Below, one piece after another: positions 10,298 to 20,755 of a stretch of 64,000 nucleotides of DNA. Below the pieces are notes generated by a model. That model was not told the DNA's origin. It searched no databases and saw nothing but the letters and a program-made list of their open reading frames with translations. The position numbers and the translations under genes were made by a program. The DNA is from Hyposmocoma kahamanoa. Lineage: Eukaryota; Arthropoda; Insecta; Lepidoptera; Cosmopterigidae. Where the stretch lies: NCBI RefSeq assembly GCF_003589595.1, contig NW_020653770.1, positions 4,292,322 to 4,356,321 on the forward strand. Reading direction: 5' to 3'. Positions within the stretch are counted from its first letter, which is position 1; the number at the start of each line of letters is the position of its first letter.

Positions 10298-10590
10298 CAG
10301 TAGAGCTCCTTGTGAAAAAGGTCGTACAGGGAAGTACTGCCACCGTACTTATTCCTGCCGCCAAGCAGTAATGTCATTACTGTGTTCTGATTTTGAAGGG
10401 TGAGGGTGCTGGGGAAATTACAAGCACGTAGTACTTATCGACTTATATATCAAGGTGACGGGTGCAGTGGCAGCACCCTTCACATCTTTGCGATTTAAAG
10501 CTCCGAGTGGAGCAACTGTTATGGACAGGCGTGTCGCTTACCATCAGGCGCACGACTTGTCCGTGCCGTCACTTGATATTATAAAAAACA
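10298..10590 (+). repeat. Family C retroposon, almost complete
   Basis: Runs from agcagtagagctccttgtg to tgccgtcacttgatattata and a tail aaaaaacaaacaaacaaaac, supporting an A-rich retroposon 3' end. No tRNA-type B box is visible. Confidence 0.9.
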
Positions 10591-10737
10591 AACAAACAAA
10601 ACAAAAGCTCAATTAAATCACAGATTATTTACAATAAACATCAACAAATACACAATGTGTTGCCAGTCGCGTAACAAGAGTCATTAACTCAGTATTTTTT
10701 TTAACTAATTAACGTGGCAAGTCTATCATTAGCGTCT

Positions 10738-10945
10738 TAACGACGGGCATCGGTGACCCAACTGGAAGGTCCTGGGTTATATTCTCGGTAGAACCAATTC
10801 GGGAAATCAATTTTTCTAAATAGGTTTTGGTCTGGGTGTTCTGGGCAGTGCCTCGATATGGTGGCTTTGTTACCCTTAGTACAGGGAATTATTTAGTTTG
10901 AAACCAGGTGGTGACCAGTTATGGTGTAGTCACGGTTCTCTTTTT
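10738..10945 (+). repeat. SINE family S3 fragment
   Basis: S3 has a tRNA-like head (cggtggcccaatag, ggtttcgattcccggtagg) and a body with tggtctgggtgttctggg and gaattatttagtttga. The head is damaged here (tcggtgacccaactgg, ctcggtagaacc). Confidence 0.65.
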
Positions 10946-11537
10946 CTGTTGTTAGTTTTTTCATTGCTTTTAACTGTATTTACGGATCGATTGGTTTGTA
11001 TATCGTCTGCTTTAAGGTAAAACCTCCAAATTATGTGCCAGTTGTAAGAAATTCACCATCTTTCTAAGTTTATAGCTTTTTCGTTATTGATTTTTACATG
11101 CAGAAAGATAGTGATTTTCTTACCATAGCTATATAAATTAAGGAATTTTTGTGGAAAATGTCACTTATGTGGTTTTACCTTTAAAGAGACGATTGTCCAA
11201 TAAAGAAACAATTTTTGAATGTCTGTGCAAAGCCCGCTAATATAATAGTGTATGCCATTTATAGTGTATGCGATTGATACGATAAGAAGAAGAATAGATT
11301 TTAGTGCGGTCGTTTTCGAGTATTGTCTCCGGTGAATTCATTCATTCATGCGAATAGATACCGTTCGGTTTATNNNNNNNNNNCCTTTTATTGTTAAACA
11401 TATTTGTCAAGTAGGAAATTGTTTAGGTTATCTATAATAAATTTAACCTGTACGTACATAAATCTTATTAATATATCACGGGAAGTGATATTATATATGA
11501 TATTCGTTAATCAACGATTCAAATAAAATACAGTTTT
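10946..11537. other. No gene seen; contains an assembly gap
   Basis: AT-rich sequence with an assembly gap at 11374-11383; no coding signal. Confidence 0.45.
11374..11383. other. Assembly gap, 10 n
   Basis: Ten undetermined bases. Confidence 0.99.
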
Positions 11538-12063
11538 AACCGACTTCAAAATAAGTGATGTATTTTTTCGTAAGTATTTGTATTTGTGAACCGATTTTGA
11601 TGGTTCTTTTTAGCTGGAAAAAGGGTGTTTTTTAGAAAATCAAGTGACGGGACGAACAAGATCGTGCACCTGATGGTAGGCCACACGCCTGTCCATAACA
11701 GTTGCAGTGCCACTCAGAGCTTTAAATCGCAAAGATCTGAGTCACACTTACCCTTCAAAACCGGAACACAGTAATGCTGACATTACTGCTTGGCGGCAGA
11801 AATATGTAAGGTGGCAGTACTAACCTCTACTGTTCTACTGCTACTAATATATATACATATACTACTAATATGTAATATGTACATATATATACTGGTACCT
11901 CAGCATTGGTCCCATTTAAATTTGAAGAAAATGTTCCATCGCTAAGGGTGGCAAACCAGGGGATGAATCCGGTTTCGCACTTCCGGTAACCGATTTCAAT
12001 AAAACTTAGCAAATAGACGTAATTTTGAGGTCGGTTTTTTTTAGTATTCTGTACTGAGATTAT
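11537..12063 (+). repeat. Family A repeat, short type, split by family C
   Basis: 11537-11632 (aaccgacttcaaaataagtg to gctggaaaaagggt) resumes at 11892 (ggtacctcagcattggtcc) and ends near 12063. Confidence 0.82.
11634..11832 (-). repeat. Family C copy inside family A, with AT-rich tail
   Basis: From atcaagtgacgggacgaac to cctctactgttctactgct. A degenerate microsatellite of actactaatat/acatatat units fills 11833-11891 before the host repeat resumes. Confidence 0.83.
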
Positions 12064-12299
12064 AGAATTTCATTTCTTTAAACATTCTTTTCGTGGTTTT
12101 AAGTTTTTGTCACATGCGCTCTTTCAACTAACGGCGGCAGCATTGGCCTGCAAGAAAAGCGGTTTGGCAACATCTATGGATCATATGCCTCTGAATCGAT
12201 CCACAGATCCACAGATACGATCCAAAAAATCGATTCTCACAAAAATCGTGCATCCATATTATTTTGAAATAAATAAATAACTAAAATAAATAACGCACT

Positions 12300-12424
12300 C
12301 AATCATAGTCCCGCACTAGGGAAACCCTGTATCGTTTACAAATATTTCTCCCGGCCTGGGAATCGAACCCGGGACCTCTGCGAGGCAGTCCAGCATGGTA
12401 ACTGTTCGACCACGGAGGCAGTTA
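12300..12424 (-). repeat. SINE family S2, internally deleted
   Basis: S2 is tRNA-related: A box near tggccgaacggtt and B box ggttcgattcc, then a body ending at ccctagtgcggggctat. This copy keeps both ends and lacks part of the middle. Confidence 0.82.
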
Positions 12425-12439
12425 AATTGTAAATGTGTA

Positions 12440-12600
12440 CAAATGTTTATTTACAAAGAGCAACCCCTAGAGTTTCTTGCTCATTCTTCTCAGAGAAATC
12501 GGCCTCACGAATGAACAGTAGAGTTTAAACTATATGATGATTTCAAGTGTCATTTGCTTATAAAGATTATTTGACTTTGAAATGTACTTCATGCGGTTTG
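12440..12600 (+). mobile_element. LINE family L-B, 3' untranslated fragment
   Basis: Shares agagcaacccctagagtttc, ttgctcattcttctcag and the end aaagattatttgactttgaa with the 3' end at 20933-21145. Confidence 0.75.
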
Positions 12601-12789
12601 TGAATTTGTAAATAAATTTAATTTGTGATATTACATATAAAATATTTATCTTATAATTGAGAAATTGATTTGCAAGTCACCTCACGAACCGGTAGTCGTA
12701 TCGTAGGCGGAAACTAGATTATTTCTATATTGCGAAACAATCTAGATCTCCCACATAAGTAACGTCAAATAGTTTATCCGACGACAACA

Positions 12790-12965
12790 TAATGGCGCGA
12801 GATTTTGAAACAGTCCTGACTTCGATTCCCGATAAGATCAATTTAGGAAGCGAACTTTTTCAAACGTTTCAACTCAGGGTTTTTTGTATACTCATAGGGA
12901 ATTCCCCAGTTTGAGACCAGATAATTGGTGTAATTGTCTTGTGATTATGCCTAAACGTTACCCAA
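12790..12965 (+). repeat. SINE family S3 copy
   Basis: Has cttcgattcccgataagatc, then the body through gaattccccagtttgagacc; the A-box half is poorly preserved. Confidence 0.65.
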
Positions 12966-13609
12966 AATTACGATAACAGGAAACCGTGGTATCTGTCTAC
13001 GCGAATATAATCATGTACAATCAATGCTGTACCAATGTTTACACTTTTGGACGTTCAAAAAGTATAAAAAAACAAGACGCGAAAACTGTGAAAACATTTA
13101 GTTGTTGTTAAAAAATTAAAATTAAACTTACGTTTTTAAGACCATGATGATGTCTTCTCTAACACTAAAACACAGCCCGGAGAGACCAAAAACTAACTGC
13201 CACAAAATAAAAAACCAATGCACAAAAGTTAACAAAACCACTTGTTAAAAAACTTTTTAAGCAAGTTTTAATAACATATTTTTTTAATAACCGCCAGTTT
13301 TCCTTTGTTTATTTGAAAAAGGAAATCGCTGTTTTAATACGAATTCGAAATTAACGATAGCGAAATGTTCGTGTTGCGCCGGAGAATTGGCAACCGCGCA
13401 TACGTCTGTACTTCGCAACGGTTTCAAGATACTAAATCGGTGAGGCGAATACTGATAATACGTTATATCAGCATAGGTACAAAATCAAGGTGTAAACTGT
13501 ATGTCGGAGGCATATATAATGGGTTTGTTTTACTATTTAAAAAGAAAAAATCTAAAATTTTTAGCCTAGTTTTATCTCGAGTTTGTTAAAGTAATTTAAC
13601 CAAATTACA
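12966..13609. other. No gene seen
   Basis: A 74-codon open frame at 13365-13589 has no recognisable motif and AT-rich codon use; not called. Confidence 0.45.
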
Positions 13610-13803
13610 AAAAAAATACAAGTCGAATTGAAAAACTGAATGAAAGCATTTGTGGACCGATTTTGATGATTCTTTTTTTGTTGGAAAGAGGGTACCTAGT
13701 GGTCCTACTTAAATTTGAAGAAAATATTCCACGTCTAAGGGTGGCAAACTAGGGGCTGAATAACTTTTGAGGTCTGTTTTTTAGTACCCTGTATGAAGAT
13801 TAT
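13610..13803 (+). repeat. Family A fragment, short type
   Basis: From ttacaaaaaaaatacaagtc to gtctgttttttagtaccctg, with the distal half shortened. Confidence 0.78.
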
Positions 13804-14187
13804 ATCACGGTTATTTCAGTATTTGTAAGTAACAGTTATTTAAAAGAATTCGAAAGAAAGCAAACGCTTTAATCAATATCTCGCACATTTGGTGTAACAA
13901 AACCATATCTGCAAAATTACAACTTTTCAGATGGAAGGTTTAGGCTCTACGAAAGAAATTACAACTATATTTTTGTGATGTTCATGTCCTTTTTCAAATG
14001 CTCTTTTGAACGTATGATCGATGTGTATTTCATTCTTTTGCATTTATTAGCTGCACCCTGTATTTACTGCAAAGTTACTGGTAGAAAATATTTTTTTGCC
14101 GTTTAGCACTTTTTATTAGAGTGCTTTTAAATGCACGATATTTCATTTTTCCATTTGTTGAAACAAAAGAAGGCCACGTTAGTAGAG
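13804..14187. other. No gene seen
   Basis: AT-rich; no repeat match noticed. Confidence 0.4.
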
Positions 14188-14425
14188 CAGTAGAGCTCTT
14201 TAAGAAAGAGTTCGTCCGGGGAAGTACTGCCACCTTACCTATTGTCAGCATTACTGTGTTCCGGTTTTAAAGAGTAAGAGTGCTGCTGAAATTTTAGGCA
14301 CGTGGGACTTGTCAACTTATGTCTCGAGGTGACGGGCGCAGTGGCGGGGCACTGTTATGGACAGGCGTGTAGCTTGCCATCAGGCGCACGACTTGTTCAT
14401 CCCGTCACTTGATTTTATAAAAAAA
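14188..14425 (+). repeat. Family C copy with internal deletion
   Basis: Starts agcagtagagctctttaag, lacks the segment between gtggcgg and ggcactgttatgg, and ends gtcacttgattttataaaaaa. Confidence 0.85.
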
Positions 14426-14500
14426 TGCTTTCGCCAGTTTTCCACAATACAAACTATATGAAACAAATAACGTGCATTTCAAGTTTTATAGCTCTTTTTT

Positions 14501-14971
14501 TAACCGACGTCAAAAAAGAAGGATGTTCTCAATTCGACTGTATGTTCTTTTTTTTCTTTTTTTTTCTTTTTTTTGTATGTATGTTACGCGATAACTCCGG
14601 TATTTGTGAACCGATTTTCATAATTCTTTTTTTGTTGGAAAGGGGGTACTTCCAAAGTGGTCCCATTTCATTTTGTAGAAAATCATCCACCTCGAAGGGT
14701 GGCTGTTCACGCATGAAGATTCATTTTTATAAATAGCGCCTAACTTTAATTTAGGAGCAATTACTTTAATGGTTGATTTTGCTATTTCTCCAATTCAAGG
14801 CGTTTTTCTCTCGATATACTTTGAGTAGTGTCGTAGTGAGAACCTATTTTTATTATCTCCAATGTCAAGTCCTGTATAATGGCGAACTAAGGGGAATTTC
14901 AATAAAACTTAGCAAATAGACGTAATTCCACGTACTTTTGAGGTCGGTTTTTTTAGTACTCTGTACTGATT
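14501..14971 (+). repeat. Family A repeat, long type, near full length
   Basis: Begins aaccgacgtcaaaaaagaag and ends ggtttttttagtactctg. Its minus strand holds the longest version of the shared short frame (MREQPPFEVDDFLQNEMGPL, then WKYPLSNKKRIMK), open from 14714 to 14529. Confidence 0.87.
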
Positions 14972-15566
14972 AAGCATAAAATTAATTTTGTTCATAGAAT
15001 CTTTAAAGCTCTCTTCTGATAAGTTGCCATTTTACAAATATGACCTTACTACACCATGGGTTCGCATTAGGTTTCTTTTTTGTTTATGGTTTTTAGACGG
15101 TGGGTTTCGCAAAGTTCATAATAATAATTTATTGTAATAGGTACGCATGTGTAAGGTCATTGTAAGCGAATGAAACCCGTACTAGTATAGCCTATCGTAA
15201 TAAAAACAACGCCAGATGAAATTTGTAGGGTATAATAGCTTCATTCATCACTTTACATACACAAATGAGTCATACTAAAGCTTAATTCAATCAACACGTC
15301 GCACCGTCTCAATGACAGTTTATCTGCCACCACTAGGTCCATGTCTTGTTCGTGCTGTCACTTAATGTCTTAGAAATCATAATTCATAAATCGTCATTTT
15401 AGACCGAATACCTTGAATGTGATTTCTATGTAATTTTTCCGGAGGAAGATAAAAATGTGGTGTAAAATATAGTAGACGCAATAATGTTTGTAATTAGCAT
15501 TTCAATTAGCAATTTTTTTATTTGTTATACTATACCTCTTTCAGATACTATATTACTTTAATAATA
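14972..15566. other. No gene seen
   Basis: A short family C end (tcttgttcgtgctgtcactt) stands near 15345-15363; nothing else recognised. Confidence 0.45.
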
Positions 15567-15765
15567 TAACTGCTTCCGTGGCCAAACGGTTGCCATCCTG
15601 GACTGCCACGCAGAGATTCCGGGTTCGATTTCTGGGCCGGGAGAAATATTTGTACGGCCTACATTTATTTCTCTCGTGAGTTTGGGTGTAATTTGTGGTT
15701 GTCTGTATGTCCATGGCACCCACGATACAGGATTTCTCTACTGCGGGGCTTCTATCATAGTGATA
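15567..15765 (+). repeat. SINE family S2 copy
   Basis: A box region tccgtggccaaacggttgcc, B box ggttcgatttc, then gggccgggagaaatatttg and tgagtttgggtgtaatttg. Confidence 0.87.
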
Positions 15766-15885
15766 GTGTTTTATTTTGGTGTTGAATTTTGTCAAAGATC
15801 ATCTATTTAGATGTGTTTCCAATAAGAAACCGATATGCAAACTTTTGAGGACAATTTGATAAAAAAAAAGTTTAAATTCTAGTTC

Positions 15886-16446
15886 TTAAGTCATTGTAAA
15901 CAAATATAATAAAATACGTTCGTGTTGCAATCCCAAAATAGACGCACTGATGTCGAGTTGCGGACACCAGCCTGTTACACCAAGTACCAAGTACAATCCC
16001 AAAGAATTTTTAATTAATTTCCCTTTCCCCCTGTCTTTAAAAACATTGGTTGTCAACGACCTGGGATGCCCGAAAAGAGCCAACCCATAAGACGTGAAAC
16101 TCATATTCCGTACACTTCTGGCGTACCCTGGACAACAATCAACAAGAACCTTACGCAGATTGACAAATCCTTTTATCACAATGGCAAATACGTCCCATGG
16201 TTCTAGCAGAGAACAAAATAGTAACGATAATGGACACTCTCCGCCCCTCCCTAGCTTTAGATACCGCATCACGCCCCGCACATTGACAGTAACATTGACT
16301 GAACGACAACAAGGTTGTCGGTGAGCCGTTTTCGCGCTAAGACGGCTTTGATATTTGAATATATACTCTAGCCAAATTCGATGTAGAATAAATGTCAACA
16401 AACAAAAACATTTGATTTTTAGGGTTTTCATCCCAGACTCTGTCAC
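15886..16446 (-). other. Unassigned 186-residue open frame
   Basis: Unusually long for this AT-rich window. The translation (start MTESGMKTLKIKCF, centre LLEPWDVFAIVIKGF) shows no domain I recognise and no splice-linked neighbour. The plus strand over 16094-16324 is also open. It may be a piece of an undescribed repeat; I do not call a gene. Confidence 0.25.
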
Positions 16447-16939
16447 AGTTACAACAATTTCAATATTTTCCTACGAAATTCAGTTAGATTATAGATAATA
16501 CTAAATCTTGAAGCCATGTTTATAATGAATATTATTCAAGAGAAGTTTAAAACTACCTAAAAATGACACAAAAATGACCAGCAATTAATTATTTGTAAAA
16601 CTGTGTCATCACTAGTGACTTTTTGATTTGAAGGGAGAGATTGCAAACATTCGACTTCTAGTGGTAATTCAAGTTCAGAATCGGAAATAGATATTGGATG
16701 ATATAATATGTAGTAAATTCATATTAATATTATTATTTATAATAATTGGCTAAGTAAGTATCATTTCTACGTAACCCAATTACCTACTTACCTATTTAAA
16801 TTCCAATTACGAGAGCAGGCCGTGGGGGCAGAGGAAGCTTTTATAATGAGCATTGAAAAAAATGTTCTTTTCCTATGTCATCATTGGTTGCCTAGCAACG
16901 TTTTGTTATTAAACATTCTACATCGAATTTGGCTAGAGT
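16365..16939. repeat. Exact 25-bp inverted pair, 525 bp apart
   Basis: 16365-16389 and 16915-16939 are exact reverse complements (core gccaaattcgatgtagaa). Both sit in frames reading ILHRIWLE. Similarity stops abruptly outside. Confidence 0.7.
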
Positions 16940-17010
16940 TTATAGTTTTCATTTATTCATTACGAAACTTGTACGTTAATACACAACATCATTGTACGTT
17001 ACTATTTATA

Positions 17011-17088
17011 ATGGTCGTGAGTTGTGCTGTGTGTTTATCATCACCTAAACAGGATATAGAGAGGAGTTTCTTCCGTTTTCCGAAATAA
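17011..17088 (+). pseudogene. THAP-like N-terminal fragment
   Basis: ATG at 17011 reads MVVSCAVCLSSPKQ, then ERSFFRFPK and a stop. C-x2-C plus FFRFPK resembles the first part of a THAP finger (usually FHRFPK). The next 70 bases are an AT-only tract, so no second exon was found. Unrelated in nucleotide sequence to the 5149 and 8979 fragments. Confidence 0.4.
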
Positions 17089-17164
17089 TGAAAAATTATA
17101 ATATTATATTGATATAAAATTATAATATAATATAATAAAAAAATATTATATTGATTCGCCGGAT

Positions 17165-17383
17165 ATTTTGAAGCATGTCAGGTTTTCTCTCCCTCTGATA
17201 GGTAGCCGATTACAAAATCGGAAAACCTTACCTCTGCCTGCATGTAAGACAAGACTCGGTCATCATTCTCCTCTATATAGAATGTGTAGTAACTATAATT
17301 GTATTCCAAATGTTTTCGATATTTTCAATGATTCTTTGTCCTCAGCCAAACGGTGTATACGTAAAATTTATTCAAAAAAGTAA
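17165..17383 (+). mobile_element. LINE reverse transcriptase C-terminal fragment
   Basis: Reads FSLPLIGSRLQNRKTLPLPA, TRLGHHSPLYRMCSNYN and VFDIFNDSLSSAKRCI. The R.......SP..R.C..YN....DIF..S pattern is the tail of CR1/jockey-type elements and resembles the 54423 fragment. Confidence 0.68.
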
Positions 17384-17586
17384 GTTATCACACACTTTTT
17401 TTTGCATTTCTTTCTTGTTAATTGTTTTTTTTTTATTTAGTTTATAAACAGAAATTGGGCTATCCGAGTCCAAATTAGTTCGTAAGAAGATTTAGGTGAA
17501 AATTATATGCATGTTGTGCTTACATCTAGTAGGTTCCATTGTATTTGATTTGTATTTAAGCATGTCTAGTTAAGACTGATAACTCT
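17384..17586. other. No gene seen
   Basis: AT-rich spacer. Confidence 0.4.
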
Positions 17587-17765
17587 GTAACCAATAGACA
17601 CGACGCAAGCACATAGAAAAATTCGTGAGGTCCGCTGGTTAGTTCCGTGGCTTAGTTGGTATAGCGTCTGACACGATCGAAGGAATTTTCTCTGAGTGTT
17701 CGATCTTTGCATTAATAATTATAACAAACTAGTGGAGTAATTTCACAAAATATAATTGAATATCA
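17587..17765 (+). repeat. SINE S1 copy with B-box deletion
   Basis: Keeps gacacgacgcaagcacatag and the A box tggcttagttgg, then jumps from gcgtctgacac to gatcgaaggaatt, losing the B box, and continues with the S1 tail. Confidence 0.83.
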
Positions 17766-18086
17766 ATTCAAATCTGCCCAGGATGCTGCGAGAGGCCATT
17801 GAAATTAAAAAACATCCTAATTTCAACAGGGAAGATGGTTTCTCCGTACCACCAGTTTGGGATCCAGTATTTCCTCTCATGAAAAATCCCAAACAGACAT
17901 AAGATTGCAGTACTAATTAATATGTTTTAGTTTATTCTAATTTCTATTAATAATTAATAATAAATTAAACTTAATAAAAATTCATTCAATGAAATAATTT
18001 GTAAAACTTAATGTAGCGTAAATTGGAATGTTTTCTTTGTAAAATTAAAAACAAGGTATTTAATTAATAACTATTGTAACTATAGT

Positions 18087-18280
18087 GAAAAAATAGGGTG
18101 GTTTGCATTAATATTAGACATAACTGGTTGAAGACTGTACCACCTCAGTCAACCGTGACCATGGGACCTGTAAAGGGCCCGAAACGTCGGTTTGTTTGAA
18201 AAAACAAATATACGCGATTTAAATCCGGAAAAATAGTTTCATTTCCTATGTGTAACAATCGCGAAAACCTAAGAACTGAA
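18087..18280 (+). repeat. Dispersed repeat D (cccgaaacgtcgg type)
   Basis: Contains cataactggttgaagactgt, accatgggacctgtaaaggg, cccgaaacgtcggtttgttt and cgcgatttaaatccggaaaa. Related copies are at 34601, 37066 and 38852. Confidence 0.82.
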
Positions 18281-18310
18281 TATCAATTCAATAAAAATTT
18301 AAAACTTTTT

Positions 18311-18365
18311 TAGGTTTTTTTATTTGGCTTACAAAACCAGTTTTGTAAGCCAAATAAAAAACCTA
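18311..18365. repeat. Near-perfect 26-bp stem with 2-base loop
   Basis: taggttttttt...ggcttacaaaac (18311-18337) pairs with 18340-18365, apart from one extra T. The loop is two bases, so this is a cruciform or hairpin sequence. Confidence 0.85.
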
Positions 18366-18639
18366 ATGAACATGTGTAATTATTAGGATTCTAATATAAG
18401 AATTATAGATAACAGATTCGCGTTAGAATTTTCGCTGTGTTGCCACTCTGACCACGTAATATTACCAGAAATTGTTGGGTAACCCTGCCACATCACGCAC
18501 ACCTTTGCGCGTGTGCAGATAGCGACTTGCTGTATGTAGTAGTAGGTAAATAACTTTCGACCTGGAAACCAGTAGTGGGTCCAACAGTCCTAAAGGGTGG
18601 TTCTGGGCTGCAAGTCTATGCCAACGAAACGATAAGAAG

Positions 18640-18795
18640 ACGACGACCTCGGTGGCCCAATAGTTTGCTCTAAGGTCACTGTATGATGAGGTACCGGTTT
18701 CGATTCCCGGTAGGATCAATTTGGAAAACCGTCGCCTTACTTTCTCAAACTCGTATCTTAAAGGATAAAGTAACTGAAATGCAAACAATGCATTG
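18640..18795 (+). repeat. SINE family S3, best-preserved head
   Basis: cggtggcccaatagtttgctc (A-box side) and ggtttcgattcccggtagga (B-box side) with spacing like a tRNA. The Tc1 element enters just downstream. Confidence 0.75.
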
Positions 18796-18797
18796 TA

Positions 18798-20336
18798 CAC
18801 TCGAGAGCAATGAATCCGGGTCACTAAAAGAATCCGAAAAATCTCGGAAACTAAAAATGCTAGGTTAATGCAATAAATTGTATTTAATAGACAATTTAAT
18901 ACTCCTTAAATGAAGGTATTAAAACTTTTTAGTTATTGTAAAGTTATATCATAAAAAAAATCAAATATGAAAAGGGAACACTTTCGAAGATGGAACTACG
19001 AAATTACAGCATTTGTTTTTGCTTTTGTTTGTAATCTGTCATTTATGTGGGTACATAAACCATGTTGATAGTGCTTAATATTCATTATTTAAGCTGAAAT
19101 CATGTCGCTTACACTTGAAGAATGCACCAGAATACTTACATTGGTGGAAACTGGCCGGAGTCAGCGCTGTCAACAGTACAAAGAGTTCTCCGACGTTACG
19201 AAGAAACTGGTTCTAACCTACGCAGACCAGGAACGGGCAGAACTAGGTGTACCACAGCACGAGAAGACCGATACTTGGTGAACACCATGCTTCGAAATCG
19301 CTGTCTCACAGGAGCTGAACTCACAAATCAGTTTCGACGCCTCGGAGGAAGTAACCCAAGTGCATGGACAGTAAGACGTCGGCTTGCTGAATCTAACTTA
19401 AAACCCCTTAGACCTGCAAACGGCCCTAAACTGGAGCGTGGGCATCGTATTTCAAGACTAAGATATGCCCAGAACCACGTAAATTGGAGTATTGAAGATT
19501 GGTCGAAAGTTATGTTCTCCGACGAATCAAAATTTATGCTCTACAAGCACGATGGAAGACACAGAGTGTATAGAAGACCAGGGGAAAGATTCAAGCAAGC
19601 ATGCATCGAAGAAAAAGTAGCCTACGGTGGTGGGTCTGTACTTGTGTGGGCCGGAATTTCTTCTGAAAGTCGCACAGAGCTGGTGATCATAGAAAACGGC
19701 TCTTTAACTAGCGAAAGATATGTAGATGAAATCCTCAATGAACACGTTGGTCCATTTATGGTCAATTTTGGTGAGGATGCTATATTTATGCATGACAATG
19801 CCCGACCTCATACAGGTAGGATTGTAAATGACTACCTTCAAGAGATGAACATTACTTGTATGGAGTGGCCAGCGCGCAGCCCGGATATCAACCCGATCGA
19901 GCATGCTTGGGACGAGCTAGGGAGATGCGTAAAACAACGAAACCCTCCCCCAATCACGCTTCGTGAGCTCAAAATTGCAGAGGAGTGGGAGAATATTCCC
20001 CAAAATCGTATAAGGAACTTGGTGTACAGCATGCCAAACCGCCTAAACGCAGTAATGGAAGCACGAGGAGGCAATACGAAGTATTACAATTCAAGAAAAT
20101 CGTAATAAAGTTCAAAAATTTCATGTTTCCTATTTTTGTTTTAAGGAGAGATCAGCAGTTTTTTTTCTTTATGTAATTTTGTGTAAATAAAATGTATGGT
20201 GACTCATATTTTTTTTACTTTCATTTAAGGAGTATTAAATTGTCTATTAAATACAATTTATTGCATTAACCTAGCATTCTTACTTTCCGAGATTTTTTGG
20301 ATTCTTTAGGTGACCCGGATTCATTGCTCTCGAGTG
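18798..20336 (+). mobile_element. Tc1-type transposon, complete ends, 1539 bp
   Basis: Inverted repeats of 117 bp (18798-18914 and 20220-20336, starting cactcgagagcaatgaat) differ at only about 5 positions. TA dinucleotides at 18796-18797 and 20337-20338 are the expected target duplication. The single internal frame is a DD34E transposase. High arm identity implies a fairly recent insertion. Confidence 0.95.
19102..20105 (+). pseudogene. Tc1 transposase, frameshifted near the N-terminus
   Basis: From ATG 19102 the frame reads MSLTLEECTRILTLVETGRS QR, the usual start of a Tc1 first helix-turn-helix, then becomes nonsense. A second frame resumes at LSTVQRVLRRYEETG and stays open to TAA at 20105. 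Between SQR and STVQR about 8-9 family codons are missing, so a short deletion removed the recognition region and shifted the frame. The rest is intact: GTGRTRC (degenerate GRPR hook), MFSDESKF, MHDNARPH, NPIEHAWDELG. Numbering from the Met codon at 19122, the acidic triad is D134, D225, E260; the last two are 34 residues apart, which is Tc1-type. The Met at 19122 belongs to the wrong frame, so product activity is unlikely. Confidence 0.9.
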
Positions 20337-20755
20337 TATATACAAATTTTGTAGGTTTATTTCACATCACATTTAACCGACTTCATAAAATGAGGAGGTT
20401 ATACGTTCGCTAATGTTTTAAGTATGTTTTCAGATATCTTTGTCTATTGTGGACCGATGGTAGTAATTCTTTTTTTGTTTGAAAAGGTGCACTCTCGTGG
20501 TGGTCCCATCGTCGCCAAGTCAGAATCTGATGAGGGGATCCCATGAAAATCGAAAGGAATCCTCAAATCTTATAGGCATGGCCGTGTATTCACCAATTTC
20601 TCCGTCAATTGTGCATCGATTTTGAAAATTCATTGTTTGTTTGAAAGGGTATACTCTCGAGGTAGTCCCTGATGCTGTTCCGGATTCGTCTTTTCACTTG
20701 ACACAATACATATAATCAACCAATCGCCATCACCATGCACACTAAAAAAGAAAGT

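Noticed and set aside
14529..14714. Host gene for a small protein
   Set aside because: It lies wholly inside a family A repeat; described as part of the repeat instead.
15567..15640. tRNA gene
   Set aside because: Same boxes recur in five dispersed copies with identical bodies; S2 SINE.
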